The notes: generated by a model from the letters alone, not told the origin. 64,000 nucleotides of DNA from Pseudonocardia sulfidoxydans NBRC 16205 (GCF_007989085.1 NZ_BJVJ01000009.1:1-64000); one strand, 5' to 3'. Positions 50,116 to 59,116 are shown, counted from the stretch's first letter. A program made the numbers and translations.

Positions 50116-52843
50116 CCCGATCAGGGCGCGCCGGGTCGGCCGCGGGCGGCGGTTCGGGGTGGCCCAGGTGGGTCAGCCAGCCGCGCAGCACGCGGTGCAA
50201 GGCCTCGGCACCGACGATCTCGCCGGGAGCCGGCAGGTCGGCGGGGTGGAGCAGGAACCCGCGCGACTGCGGGCCGCCCATGCCGCCGTGCGAGCCGACG
50301 TGCGGCTCGAAGGGCGGGGCGTCGTCGGTCTCCGGGTCGTAGTGGCTGTTGATCATGATGTCGGCGCAGTGGTCGAAGCCGTCGACGCGGCGGATCAGGT
50401 CCGCGGCGTGCGGGCCGTAGGGCGCGAGGGGGTCGGTGCCCTCGACGGCGTCGACACCCGAGTCCGTCGCGAGCCGGCGCGCGCCGTCGCGACCGAGGAC
50501 GACCGGGCCGTACTCGTCGCTGCGCACCAGGACGAACCCGATCCCGGGATGGTCGACGAGCGCGGGCAGCAGCGCGGGGAACTCCTGCTCGATCGTCTCC
50601 AGCGACACCCGGCCGGGATGCTCGGTCAGCGACACCATCGCGACGTGCCCCGACGCCACCGCCACCACTCCCGGCGCGGCCCGCGCGACCGCGCCGGGCC
50701 TGCCGCTCTCGGTGCGCGTGCGGTGCTCGGCCGCACCCGCCTTCTCGACGCGCGCCCGCAGCCGCCGCGCGATCGGCCCGGTTCCCGACGACGCCTCCGC
50801 CAGCACGGCCCCCGCCTGCCAGCCCTCGGCGGGACGCCGGGAGTCGTGACCGGCCGACGCCTCCACGCAGGGGGCTCCGCACTGCCTGCCGACGAACTGC
50901 TCGATCGACTCACCGAACCGGTCGGCGAAGGCCCAGCCCTGGGTCTGGCCGTGGTCGGACAGCACGACGATCCGGTACGGCCGCGGCGCGAGATCGGTCG
51001 CACGGTGCAGCCGCCCGATCTGCCGGTCGATGCCCCGCAACACCTCCAAGGTGTCGAAGCGCTCGATCCCCGAGTGGTGGGCGACCTCGTCGTAGCCCAG
51101 GAAGTCGGCGTAGACGACCGAGCGGCCCGCCATCATGTCCTCGATGATCGCCGAGACGACGATGTCGCGGGAGATGACCGTCGTGCCCGGGCGGGCGAGC
51201 GGGTACCAGCCGCCACGGTGGGTGCGGGGCCGCACGTCGGCGCGGCGCTGGCGGCCGGCGGCGATCAGTTCGCCGAACACGTCGGCGAGCGAGGCGACGA
51301 AGGTGCGCAACGCGTTCACCGGGTTGGCGAAGTAGGCGTAGTAGCCGGCCCACAGCTTCTCGTGCCCGCGGCCGCGCCGGCGTCGCTTCTCGACGAGCGG
51401 GATCGCGCTCATCGTCAGCGACACGTGCTCGGCGTCGCCGGTGAACAGGTTGCCGCGCCCGGCACCGTCGACGGCGAGCAGTCCGCGGCCGTTCGAGTGG
51501 CGGCGTTCGATCTCGGCGGCGTCGCCGGGGTGCGAGCACGCCATGACGTGGTCGCGGTCCTTCTCGTACCAGCGGAAACCGAGGATGTCGGTGTTGTCGC
51601 CGTGCAGGATGCCGCACACACTGGCCCCGGTCTGGGAGCTCCAGTCGCAGTGCCAGTCGGTGAGCTTGTGGCCGCCGTCGGTGAGCCACCGGGCGAGCGT
51701 CGGCATGTCGCCGTCGCGGATCGCCCGCCGTACGACGTCATGGCCCAGCCCGTCGACCTGCAGGAACAGCACGCCGGGTACGGGGTCGCCGTCGGTGGCG
51801 GCGCGGCGGGCGCGCCGGGCCGCGCGTCGGAAGAAGATCTCGTCCTCGTCCAGGGCGAGGGCCGAGGAGATGATCGCGCCGACCGCCGCCAGCCCGACGG
51901 CGACGAGGACGGCACTGCGGAAGTCGTGGATGTGCACACCGGGGACGGCGAGGAACACCGCCGCGACACCCGCGCCCATCAGCAGGAACCCGCCGACGCC
52001 GAGGGTGAACAGCGCGACGGGCAACACCAGGCGCATCACCAGCGGCCACCCGACGGCGGTGAGCAGCCCGAGCAGCAGCGCGCACACGACCGGCTGCCAC
52101 CACGAGTCCATCTCGAAGCCCGGCAACAGCCGGTCGAGCAGGAACAGCGCCCCGGCCGTCGCCGCCCACACGCACAGCACGCGGACGACGACGCGCCCGC
52201 CGCGCAGCAGCCGGCCGCGCTCGGGTCCGGGTTCGGTCGTGCCCACGAGGGGACTCCTCTCGTGCTTCCTCTTGCGACGGCTGGAGACCACGCCCGTGAC
52301 CACTCCGACGAGCAGTACGAGGACGGTGGCGACGAGCGTCGCGACCAGGGGGTTGTCGAACAGCCCACCGCTGACGACGCCCAGGATCGAGTAGGCGAGC
52401 GCCCACAGCAGCGCGGCGAGCGCAGCGGCGGGGACGAGGCGTCGCCACGGGTAGGCCAGTGCCGCCGCCGCGATCAGGACGGGGATGCGGCCCGCGGGCA
52501 CCAACCTGCCGACGACGACCACCTGCCAGCCGCGGCGGGCGAACGTCGCGCGGGCGGCGTCGAGCCGCTCGGTCGACTGCCGACGCGTCACCCACCGCAG
52601 CGCCGCGTCGCTGCCGAGCCGGGCGACGCCATAGGTGACGAGGTCGCCCGCGAGTGCTGCCACCGTCGCGACCAGGACGACCAGCGGCAACGACAGGTGG
52701 GTGGTCGTCATCGCGACCGCCGCGGCGGCGCCGACGACCGCGCCCGTCGGCACGATCGGGATCACCGACCCCACGAACACGCCCAGCGCCAGCAGCGGAT
52801 AGCCGATCGTGGCGGGATCGGTGAGAGTGTCGAGCCAGCTCAT
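50090..52843 (-). CDS. DedA-phage holin-type I phosphodiesterase fusion
   Basis: A 917-residue membrane protein with three parts. Residues 1-195 are a DedA/SNARE-associated domain (PTGAVVGAAAAV, VVGRLVPAGRIPVLIAAA). Residues 225-350 hold four helices of the phage-holin-family-4 type (LLDRLLPGFE, LGLLTAVGWPLV, GVHIHDF). Residues 370-900 are a type I phosphodiesterase/alkaline-phosphatase domain: FLQVDGLGHDVV, SQTGASVCG, ADFLGYDEVAHHSG, VVLSDHGQTQGW and HVGSHGGMGG supply metal ligands. DedA proteins help flip lipid carriers, so a link between lipid transport and lipid-phosphodiester cleavage is an inference. ATG 52843 overlaps the MBL gene stop. Confidence 0.82.
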   Translation of the reverse strand: MSWLDTLTDPATIGYPLLALGVFVGSVIPIVPTGAVVGAAAAVAMTTTHLSLPLVVLVATVAALAGDLVTYGVARLGSDAALRWVTRRQSTERLDAARATFARRGWQVVVVGRLVPAGRIPVLIAAAALAYPWRRLVPAAALAALLWALAYSILGVVSGGLFDNPLVATLVATVLVLLVGVVTGVVSSRRKRKHERSPLVGTTEPGPERGRLLRGGRVVVRVLCVWAATAGALFLLDRLLPGFEMDSWWQPVVCALLLGLLTAVGWPLVMRLVLPVALFTLGVGGFLLMGAGVAAVFLAVPGVHIHDFRSAVLVAVGLAAVGAIISSALALDEDEIFFRRAARRARRAATDGDPVPGVLFLQVDGLGHDVVRRAIRDGDMPTLARWLTDGGHKLTDWHCDWSSQTGASVCGILHGDNTDILGFRWYEKDRDHVMACSHPGDAAEIERRHSNGRGLLAVDGAGRGNLFTGDAEHVSLTMSAIPLVEKRRRRGRGHEKLWAGYYAYFANPVNALRTFVASLADVFGELIAAGRQRRADVRPRTHRGGWYPLARPGTTVISRDIVVSAIIEDMMAGRSVVYADFLGYDEVAHHSGIERFDTLEVLRGIDRQIGRLHRATDLAPRPYRIVVLSDHGQTQGWAFADRFGESIEQFVGRQCGAPCVEASAGHDSRRPAEGWQAGAVLAEASSGTGPIARRLRARVEKAGAAEHRTRTESGRPGAVARAAPGVVAVASGHVAMVSLTEHPGRVSLETIEQEFPALLPALVDHPGIGFVLVRSDEYGPVVLGRDGARRLATDSGVDAVEGTDPLAPYGPHAADLIRRVDGFDHCADIMINSHYDPETDDAPPFEPHVGSHGGMGGPQSRGFLLHPADLPAPGEIVGAEALHRVLRGWLTHLGHPEPPPAADPARPDRERTALSRN

Positions 52844-53625
52844 ACGCGGCGGCCCGGTTCGGTCACGCGTACCTCGGTCGAGCTTTCTCCCAGAGCGACG
52901 GCCGACGCGAACCGGCGTGGCGGTTCCACGAGCAGCCGCCGCATCCGCGCCCCCGCCCTTCCGGGCGCCCTGACCAGTCCCGGCAGTGCGAGCGTCCCCC
53001 AGTGCACCGGCACCGCGATCCGGGGCCGGAGCCGCTCGACGGCCTGTGCGGCGCGGTCCGGGTCGAGATGGCCGGGGCCGAGCGTCGGCCCCCACCCCCA
53101 CACCGGCAGGAGCGCGACGTCGAGGTCGCCGAGGGTGTCCATGACCGGGTGCAGGTCGGTGTCGCCGGAGACGTAGACACGCCCGTCCGCGGCTTCGAGC
53201 AGGTGGCCGACGGCCGGGGCCTGTGGCCCGTAGGTGAACCGCGGCCCCCACCGGTGGCCGCTGTGCGCGGCCGGCAGCGCCGTGACGCGCAGGTCGCCGG
53301 CGCGCAGCTCCTCCCCGATCCCCAGCTCGACGACGTTCTCGATCCCCTTGCGCCGCAACCACTCCCCGGCGCCCCGGGGGACGACGATGCGGGGCCTGCC
53401 CGGCAGCCGCCGCAGCGACGGCGCGTGCAGGTGGTCGCCGTGCAGGTGCGAGAGCAGGACCAGGTCGACGTCGGCGTGGTCGGCCGGATCGGGCAGGTCC
53501 ACGACACGCGTCAGCCCGCCGACCCGCCGCGTCAGCACCGGATCGGTGAGCACCACCCGTCCACCGAGCTCGACACGCACCGTGGAGTGGCCGAGGAAGC
53601 TCAGGCCGGGGAGCGCGTCGGGCAC
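52840..53625 (-). CDS. MBL-fold metal-dependent hydrolase
   Basis: A 261-residue metallo-beta-lactamase-fold protein: LSHLHGDHLHAPS carries the HxHxDH motif, SGDTDLHP supplies the bridging Asp and VPVHWGTL the last His. GHSTVRVELGG at the N-terminus and RWGPRFTYG resemble the UlaG/NAPE-PLD-like group that hydrolyses phosphodiesters. The coupling to the DedA-phosphodiesterase fusion gene (ATGA) suggests a shared lipid substrate. Confidence 0.8.
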   Translation of the reverse strand: MPDALPGLSFLGHSTVRVELGGRVVLTDPVLTRRVGGLTRVVDLPDPADHADVDLVLLSHLHGDHLHAPSLRRLPGRPRIVVPRGAGEWLRRKGIENVVELGIGEELRAGDLRVTALPAAHSGHRWGPRFTYGPQAPAVGHLLEAADGRVYVSGDTDLHPVMDTLGDLDVALLPVWGWGPTLGPGHLDPDRAAQAVERLRPRIAVPVHWGTLALPGLVRAPGRAGARMRRLLVEPPRRFASAVALGESSTEVRVTEPGRRV

Positions 53626-53664
53626 GCCCGCGAGACTATTCCTCGCCCGCGGTCCACGATCGGC

Positions 53665-54057
53665 TCACCGCAGCCCGAGCAGCCGGTCGACGGTGATCTC
53701 GACGACCACCCGCCGCGGGTTCTCCCGCGGCACCCGGTAGCGCGCCGCGTACCGCGTCTCGGCGTCGGCGACCGACGCCGCGTCTGTGCGCAGCACCGCC
53801 ACACCCTCCAGGCTCGACCAGCGCCGCCCCTCGACCTGCGACACCACCGCCCGCACCCCCGCCGCCCCGCCCGCCTCGACGTTGCGCGCCTTCTGCGACG
53901 TCCCCGAACAGATCACCCGGGCAATGCCCTGCTCGACGTCGACCGTGACGCCCACCGGCACGACGTGCGGCGACCCGTCACGGCGGGGGGTGACCAGGAA
54001 GCACAAGTGGCGCTCGGTCCAGAACTGCAGGAACTCCGGCGAGGGGTCGACGATCAC
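53665..54057 (-). CDS. PPOX-class F420-dependent oxidoreductase-like protein
   Basis: A 130-residue split-barrel protein: FLQFWTERHLCFLVTPRRDG, PHVVPVGVTVD, ARVICSGTSQKARNVEAGG. FWTERHLCFL and the HVVPVG segment are characteristic of actinobacterial F420-binding PPOX proteins. I use GTG at 54057 because homologous N-termini begin near VDPSPEFL; ATG at 54129 is the longer in-frame alternative. A final LLGLR lies at the stop. Substrate unknown. Confidence 0.75.
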   Translation of the reverse strand: MIVDPSPEFLQFWTERHLCFLVTPRRDGSPHVVPVGVTVDVEQGIARVICSGTSQKARNVEAGGAAGVRAVVSQVEGRRWSSLEGVAVLRTDAASVADAETRYAARYRVPRENPRRVVVEITVDRLLGLR

Positions 54058-54244
54058 CCGACCAGCGTCGCCCACCCCGTCGTGACGCACCCACTCGGGG
54101 CCCTTGGTCGCGCAGCGTGGCAACCGCATCGGGGGATGCCCCAACGGGTGACGTCTTCGCAGGTCGCGAGCCTGTCGCGTTAACGTTCCGCCACCACATC
54201 GGCTCACCGCTCGCCCCGACCGACCGTCGAGAAGGGGTCTCCTC

Positions 54245-54625
54245 GTGCTGCCCACGCTCCGCCAGGTCGCCACACTCGTCGTGGCGGGCCTCCCCCTGAC
54301 TGCGGCCGCCTCCCCCCGGGCGGCCGCTCCCCCTCCCCTGCTGCACGCGGGCCCTGTCGGCAGCTGGACCGGCGCCACCTTCGACCGCGTCGGCGGAGCG
54401 GCACTGGTGGGCGGACTCGCGATGGTCGCGTTCCTGCTCGTCGCCGGGGTGGCCGCCCTCGTCGTCGCGACTCGCATGCTGCTGGCCACCCGCCCCACGC
54501 CGAGCCCGACGTCGGACCGCGCAGAGCAGGCCCCCGTCGCACTCGACGCCTCCCCACCGACGATCCCGGCCCCGCGCCCACGGACGCCCCCCGCAGCCTG
54601 GACGCACCCGGCCCCCACCCGGTGA
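54245..54625 (+). CDS. Small hypothetical membrane protein
   Basis: A 126-residue protein: signal-like N-terminus (LRQVATLVVAGLPLTAAASPRAAAPP), one membrane helix (about 50-78: GAALVGGLAMVAFLLVAGVAALVV) and a Pro/Thr/Ala-rich tail. GTG at 54245 has AGAAGGGG seven bases upstream, which supports a real gene. No family recognised. Confidence 0.5.
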   Translation: MLPTLRQVATLVVAGLPLTAAASPRAAAPPPLLHAGPVGSWTGATFDRVGGAALVGGLAMVAFLLVAGVAALVVATRMLLATRPTPSPTSDRAEQAPVALDASPPTIPAPRPRTPPAAWTHPAPTR

Positions 54626-54941
54626 TCGCCGCCCGGGCATCGCCGAGGTGCCACCGTGGCCGACCGACGGCTGCGCCCGGTTTCGCCGGCGCCGAGCCGA
54701 TTCCGCGCGCGGTTTCCCCCGCCCCGCGCAGGTTCCGAGATCAGCGCACGGGCTGCAGGCCGTCGCGCGACGTCGAAACCTGTGCGGCGATGACGCGAAT
54801 CGCGCACCCCGGCGCCACCGGGTGAGCACGGTTACCCACCGAGGGTGAGCTTGTTCGCAGGGGGTTCGCCCCAGCTTGTGCGGGATGCGGCGCACGTGCT
54901 CTCTTATGGGTGAACTCGTGTTCACCCGAAATGGAGAGCCT
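54626..54941. other. Intergenic region upstream of the MFS transporter gene
   Basis: This 316-base stretch contains no gene I can support. It is less GC-biased than its surroundings near 54840-54940 and should hold the MFS promoter (AT-richer TCTTAT near 54903) and an operator at 54908-54927. Confidence 0.5.
54908..54927. promoter_or_regulatory. Perfect 20-bp operator palindrome before the MFS-TetR operon
   Basis: GGGTGAACTCGTGTTCACCC has 8-bp perfect arms and a TCGT centre. It lies between the AT-rich TCTTATG and the GGAGAG ribosome site, covering the probable transcription start; the TetR gene at the end of the operon is the likely ligand. Confidence 0.65.
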
Positions 54942-56387
54942 GTGGCGACAGCCGCCCCCACCCGGTCACGACCTGCGCTCGTGATCGCCCTGTTGTGCGC
55001 GAGCGGCCTCGCCGTGTCGCTGGTCCAGACGATCGTCGTGCCGCTGCTGCCGCAGTTCCCGCACCTGCTCGACACGTCGGTGTCGACCGTGTCGTGGCTG
55101 ATCACGGCCACCCTGGTGGCGGGTGCGGTGTCGGCACCGGTCTTCGGACGGCTCGGCGACATGTACGGCAAGCGCAAGATCCTGCTGTTCTCGCTGGCGC
55201 TCGTGGCGGTGGGGTCGGTCCTCGGCGCCGCGGCGCCGGACATCACCGTGATGCTCGTCGGCCGGGTGCTGCAGGGCGCCGCGTTCGGCGTGATCGCGCT
55301 GGGGATCAGCATCATCCGCGACGAGCTGCCCGAGGAGAAGGTGGGCGGCGGCATCGCGTTGATGAGCTCGTCGCTGGGCATCGGGGCGGCGGTGGGGCTG
55401 CCGCTGGCGGGTGTCGTCGCGCAGGTGGTGTCGTGGCGCTGGCTGTTCCTGGGCGTCGGCCTGATCGGGTTCGCGCTGGTCGCGGCGGTGCGCGCGTACG
55501 TCCCGGAGTCGTCGCTGCGGTCCGGTGGACGCTTCGACGTCAAGGGCGCGTTCGGCATCACGATCGGCCTGGTGTGTGTGCTGCTCGCGGTGTCGAAGGG
55601 CTCGGACTGGGGCTGGCACAGCCCGGTCGTGCTGTGCCTGATCGCGGGCGCGATCGTCGTGTTCCCGCTGTGGGGCTGGTACCAGCTGCGCACGACGGGT
55701 CCGCTCGTCGACCTGCGGATCACGGCCCGCCCCGCGGTGCTGCTCACCAACGTGACGACCGTGCTGATCGGGTTCGCGATGTTCGCGTCGTTCGTGATGA
55801 CGACGCAGATCATGCAGGCCGCGCCCAGCTCCGGGTACGGGTTCGGGCTGTCGCTGGTCGGCGCGGGGATCGCGATGCTGCCGATGGGGGCGGCCATGGC
55901 GGTGCTGTCCCCGGTGTCGGCGCGCATCTCGGCGTGGCGCGGCCCGCGGACGACGCTGGTGTTCGGCGGGCTGATGCTGTTGCTCGGCAACATGATGGCG
56001 GCGTTCCTGCCCAGCTCGCTGGGCCTGCTCATCCTGGCGACGACGGTCATCTCGATCGGCTCCGCGATGGCGTACTCGGCGATGCCGTTGCTGGTGATCC
56101 GGGCGGTGCCACAGAGCGAGACAGCCGCCGCGAACAGCCTGAACACCCTGATGCGTCAGCTCGGGACGGCCACGTGCACCGCGGTGATCGCGGCGATCAC
56201 GTCGGCGATGACGATGAGCGCCGGCGGCACGGCGGTGCCGCCGCGGACGTACACGATCGTCTTCGTCGTCGCGGCGGCCGCGGCGCTGGTCGGGACGATC
56301 ATCGCCGCCCTCACCCCGTCGCCGGAGGCGGCACCGGGCGAGACCGACGGTGCAGCGCCCGTGGCGGTGGAGCTGAAGGCCGCATGA
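54942..56387 (+). CDS. MFS transporter, DHA2 drug-efflux family
   Basis: A 481-residue, 14-helix major facilitator: SLVQTIVVPLLPQFPH in helix 1, APVFGRLGDMYGKRK as motif A, RVLQGAAFGVIALGISIIRD as the DHA2 region, and GIGAAVGLPLAGVV as motif C of antiporters. I start at GTG 54942 with GGAGAG upstream; an earlier in-frame ATG at 54906 would place the operator palindrome inside the coding region. Proton-coupled export of a hydrophobic compound is expected, probably induced by the same compound through the TetR protein. Confidence 0.84.
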   Translation: MATAAPTRSRPALVIALLCASGLAVSLVQTIVVPLLPQFPHLLDTSVSTVSWLITATLVAGAVSAPVFGRLGDMYGKRKILLFSLALVAVGSVLGAAAPDITVMLVGRVLQGAAFGVIALGISIIRDELPEEKVGGGIALMSSSLGIGAAVGLPLAGVVAQVVSWRWLFLGVGLIGFALVAAVRAYVPESSLRSGGRFDVKGAFGITIGLVCVLLAVSKGSDWGWHSPVVLCLIAGAIVVFPLWGWYQLRTTGPLVDLRITARPAVLLTNVTTVLIGFAMFASFVMTTQIMQAAPSSGYGFGLSLVGAGIAMLPMGAAMAVLSPVSARISAWRGPRTTLVFGGLMLLLGNMMAAFLPSSLGLLILATTVISIGSAMAYSAMPLLVIRAVPQSETAAANSLNTLMRQLGTATCTAVIAAITSAMTMSAGGTAVPPRTYTIVFVVAAAAALVGTIIAALTPSPEAAPGETDGAAPVAVELKAA

Positions 56388-56959
56388 GCACACCGACGGT
56401 CGCCGAACGCCGCTGCGCGGCCGACACCCGCGACGCCCTGCTCCGCGCCGCCCGCCGGCACTTCTCGGTGCACGGCTACGCCGGGGCGACGTTGCGCGGT
56501 ATCGCGGCGGAGGCACAGGTCAGCGCGGCGTTGCTGGTGAAGTACTTCGGCAGCAAGGAGGGCCTGCTCGCGGCGGCGTCCGACATCGAGGCCGAGACGG
56601 CGGCGCTGCTCGACGCCCCGAACGCGACACTGGGCCGCCACCTCGTCGCCACACTGCTCGACCTGCACGACCGCGCCGAGGCCGACCCGCTGGTGCGTGT
56701 CGTGCTGACAGGTCCGCGGCCCGGCGGTGAGCGCATCGTCGAGGAGCTGGACCGTCGGCTCATCAAACGGCTCGCGGACCGTCTCGACGGTCCGGACGCC
56801 CGGCTGCGCGCGGAGATGGTGTGCGCCCAGCTGATCGGGCTGGGCGCGGTACGGCTGCTGCTGTCGTCGCCGGCGACCGTCGCGGAGCCGCCGGCGGCGC
56901 TCGTCGACCGGCTGGGCCCGATCCTGCAGGCGTGGATCGACCCGCCGGCGGTTCGCTGA
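56384..56959 (+). CDS. TetR family regulator of the MFS pump
   Basis: A 191-residue TetR protein with AARRHFSVHGYAGATLRGIAAEAQVSAALLVKYFGSKEGL-type DNA-binding region (key part LRGIAAEAQVSAALLVKYFG). ATG overlaps the MFS stop (ATGA). The 20-bp palindrome before the operon is its probable site. Confidence 0.85.
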   Translation: MSTPTVAERRCAADTRDALLRAARRHFSVHGYAGATLRGIAAEAQVSAALLVKYFGSKEGLLAAASDIEAETAALLDAPNATLGRHLVATLLDLHDRAEADPLVRVVLTGPRPGGERIVEELDRRLIKRLADRLDGPDARLRAEMVCAQLIGLGAVRLLLSSPATVAEPPAALVDRLGPILQAWIDPPAVR

Positions 56960-56985
56960 GGGGAACCGGGGGTAGCCGTCCCGGC

Positions 56986-57396
56986 ATGGGCGACTACGAG
57001 CACTCCACCACCGTCGCGGCCGACCCCGACGAGCTGTTCGACTACCTGTCCGACGTGCACAACCTCCCCGACTACTTCGCGGCGATGCGCGAGGCCGAGC
57101 CGACGGGCAAGCCGTCGCACGGCGGTGAGGAGGTGCACGTCGTCGCCGATGTCGAGGGGGCCCGCCGCGAGGGCGAGGCGTGGATCGACACCGACAAGGA
57201 CACGCGCACGCTGTCGTGGGGCTCGGAGGGGCCCAACGGCTACGGCGGGGCGCTGGAGGTCGGCGGCAGCGCCGGGGAGGCGACCGTCACCGTGAAGCTG
57301 CACACCGAGCGCGCTGACGGGCCCGGGATCCGCGCCGGCCTGGAGCAGACCCTGGCCGAGATCAAGACCGCCGTCGAAGGCTCGTCGACCTCCTGA
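56986..57396 (+). CDS. SRPBCC family (polyketide cyclase/START-like) protein
   Basis: A 136-residue helix-grip protein: EHSTTVAADPDELFDYLSDVHNLPDYF opening (key part ADPDELFDYLSDVHNLP), central strands with WIDTDKDTRTLSWGSEG and a C-terminal long helix (AGLEQTLAEIKTAVEG). Members bind hydrophobic ligands. No partner gene is evident; it is followed by short GGCGACCTCTCGA repeats and palindrome copy 5. Confidence 0.78.
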   Translation: MGDYEHSTTVAADPDELFDYLSDVHNLPDYFAAMREAEPTGKPSHGGEEVHVVADVEGARREGEAWIDTDKDTRTLSWGSEGPNGYGGALEVGGSAGEATVTVKLHTERADGPGIRAGLEQTLAEIKTAVEGSSTS

Positions 57397-57487
57397 GGCG
57401 ACCTCTCGAGGCGACCTCTCGAGACGCCCTCTCGAGGCGCCCCCGCGGCGATCTCTTCATGGCGGCTTCGAGGCGACGCCGGAGGTC

Positions 57488-57527
57488 GTGAGTGGCGATA
57501 GTCGCCATAGCGACTATCGCCGCTCAC
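57488..57527. repeat. 40-bp palindrome, copy 5
   Basis: Left arm GTGAGTGGCGATAGTCGC, right arm GCGACTATCGCCGCTCAC (one mismatch), centre CATA. It lies between the SRPBCC gene and the convergent VOC gene. The 14-base unit GAGGCGACCTCTC, repeated two to three times, stands at 57395-57440 beside it. Confidence 0.85.
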
Positions 57528-57550
57528 AGGCTGTTGCTCGTCGCTCATCG

Positions 57551-57931
57551 TCAGCGGGTGTCGCGGCGGATCGGGTGCTCCGGCGGGACCTCGACGACGA
57601 CGATCCGGGTGCCGTCGGGGTCGGCGATCCACATCTCGTCGAGGCCCCACGGCTCCCGGCGGGGTTCGCGCAGGACTCGTACCCCGTGCGCCGCCAGCTC
57701 GTCGTGGGTGGTGGCGAGGTCACGCACCTGGAGCCACAGCCGCAGTCCGGCACCGTCCGGGCCCGGGTCGTCGGTGTGCGCGGACACCTCGAGCAACCCG
57801 TTCCCCAGGAAGAACACCGTGCCGCCGGGGAACTCGCGGTACACCGCCAGTCCGAGGACGTCGCGGTAGAAGCGCAGCGCCGCATCGGGATCGGCGGGCC
57901 GCAGGATCGCGCGGCTGCTCAGGATCTCCAC
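57551..57931 (-). CDS. VOC family (glyoxalase/bleomycin-resistance fold) protein
   Basis: A 126-residue paired-beta-alpha protein: SSRAILRPADPDAALRFYRDVLGLAV in the first half and GLRLWLQVRDLATTHDELAAHGV, DPDGTRIVVVEVPPEHP in the second. The conserved His/Glu/Gln metal set is not complete by eye, so the reaction is open. Gene ends 24 bases from palindrome copy 5. Confidence 0.78.
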   Translation of the reverse strand: MEILSSRAILRPADPDAALRFYRDVLGLAVYREFPGGTVFFLGNGLLEVSAHTDDPGPDGAGLRLWLQVRDLATTHDELAAHGVRVLREPRREPWGLDEMWIADPDGTRIVVVEVPPEHPIRRDTR

Positions 57932-57949
57932 GCCGCGAGGGTAGGGGGC

Positions 57950-59116
57950 TCAGTACGACCGCGGCAGCCCCAGCACGTGCTCGGCGACGTAGTTGAGCAC
58001 CATCTCCTGCGAGATCGGGGCGATCTTCATCAGCCGGGACTCGGTGAACCAGCGGCTGACGTCGTACTCCGAGGCGTAGCCGAAACCGCCGTGGGTCTGC
58101 ATCGCGCGGTCGGCGGCGAAGTGCCCGGCCTCGGCCGCGAGGTACTTGGCGGTGTTGGCCTGCTCGCCGCAGGGCATGCCGTTGTCGTAGCGCCACGACG
58201 CCTCGCGGACGGCCAGCTCGGCGGCGCGCAGCTTCATGTGCGCCTCGGCCAGCGGGAACGCGATGCCCTGGTTCTTGCCGATGGGTCGTCCGAAGACCTG
58301 CCGGCCGTTCGCGTAGTCGACGGCGCGGCGCACGGAGACGCGTCCGATCCCGAGGGCCTCGGCGGCGATGAGGATGCGTTCGGGATTGAGGCCGTCGAGC
58401 AGGTACCGGAAACCCTTGCCCTCCTCGCCGACGCGGTCGGTGACGGGGACGCGCAGGTCGTCGTAGCGGGTCTCGTTGGAGGCGACGGCGTTGCGGCCCA
58501 GCTTGGGGATGGGTTTGATGTCGACCTCGGGGACCTGCAGGTCGGCCAGCAGCAACGTCATGCCGTCGGTGCGCTTGGCGCACTCCTCGATCGGCGTGGT
58601 GCGCACCAGCAGCAGGACCTTCTCGCAGTCGCCCGCCTTGGACGTCCACACCTTCTGGCCGCGCACGACGTAGTGGTCGCCGTCGAGCCGGGCCCGGGTC
58701 GTGATCGACGTCGTGTCGGTACCGGAGTCGGGCTCGGTCACCCCGAACGCGACGTGGAGGTCACCCGAGGCGACGCGCGGCAGGTAGGTCGCGCGCATCG
58801 CGTCGCTGCCGTACTTGACGACGGGGTTCATCCCGAACACCGAGAGGTGGATCGCGCTGCAGCCGTTCATGCCGGCACCGGAGGCGGCGACCTCCTCCAG
58901 CACGATCGAGGCCTCGGTGATGCCGCGCCCACCGCCCCCGTACTCCTCGGGGATCGCGATGCCGATCCAGCCGCCCTCGGCCATGGCGTTGTAGAAGTCC
59001 CACGGGAAGCGGTGCTCGGCGTCGGCGGCGCGCCAGTACTCGTCGGGGAAGCCCTTGCAGACGGTGCGCACCCCCTCGCGGATGGCGCGGTGATCGTCGT
59101 CCTCGGCGAAGTCCAC
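57950..59116 (-). CDS. Acyl-CoA dehydrogenase
   Basis: A 388-residue protein: FGVTEPDSGTDTTSITTRA (FAD/substrate), WTSKAGDCEKV, MQTHGGFGYASEYDVSRW with the catalytic acid region, and the end YVAEHVLGLPRSY, close in type to the one at 30535. GTG at 59116 (VDFAEDDDH) fits the usual length; its ribosome site is weak. The neighbour on the far side is divergent and the VOC gene follows downstream, 18 bases away. Confidence 0.85.
   Translation of the reverse strand: MDFAEDDDHRAIREGVRTVCKGFPDEYWRAADAEHRFPWDFYNAMAEGGWIGIAIPEEYGGGGRGITEASIVLEEVAASGAGMNGCSAIHLSVFGMNPVVKYGSDAMRATYLPRVASGDLHVAFGVTEPDSGTDTTSITTRARLDGDHYVVRGQKVWTSKAGDCEKVLLLVRTTPIEECAKRTDGMTLLLADLQVPEVDIKPIPKLGRNAVASNETRYDDLRVPVTDRVGEEGKGFRYLLDGLNPERILIAAEALGIGRVSVRRAVDYANGRQVFGRPIGKNQGIAFPLAEAHMKLRAAELAVREASWRYDNGMPCGEQANTAKYLAAEAGHFAADRAMQTHGGFGYASEYDVSRWFTESRLMKIAPISQEMVLNYVAEHVLGLPRSY

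Noticed and set aside
49691..53176. 1161-codon plus-strand frame
   Set aside because: It starts inside the acyl-CoA ligase gene in another frame and runs antisense through the DedA-phosphodiesterase gene; no recognisable domain.
54906..54941. ATG at 54906 as the MFS start
   Set aside because: It would place a perfect operator palindrome in the coding sequence; GTG at 54942 has a ribosome site and gives a normal transporter N-terminus.
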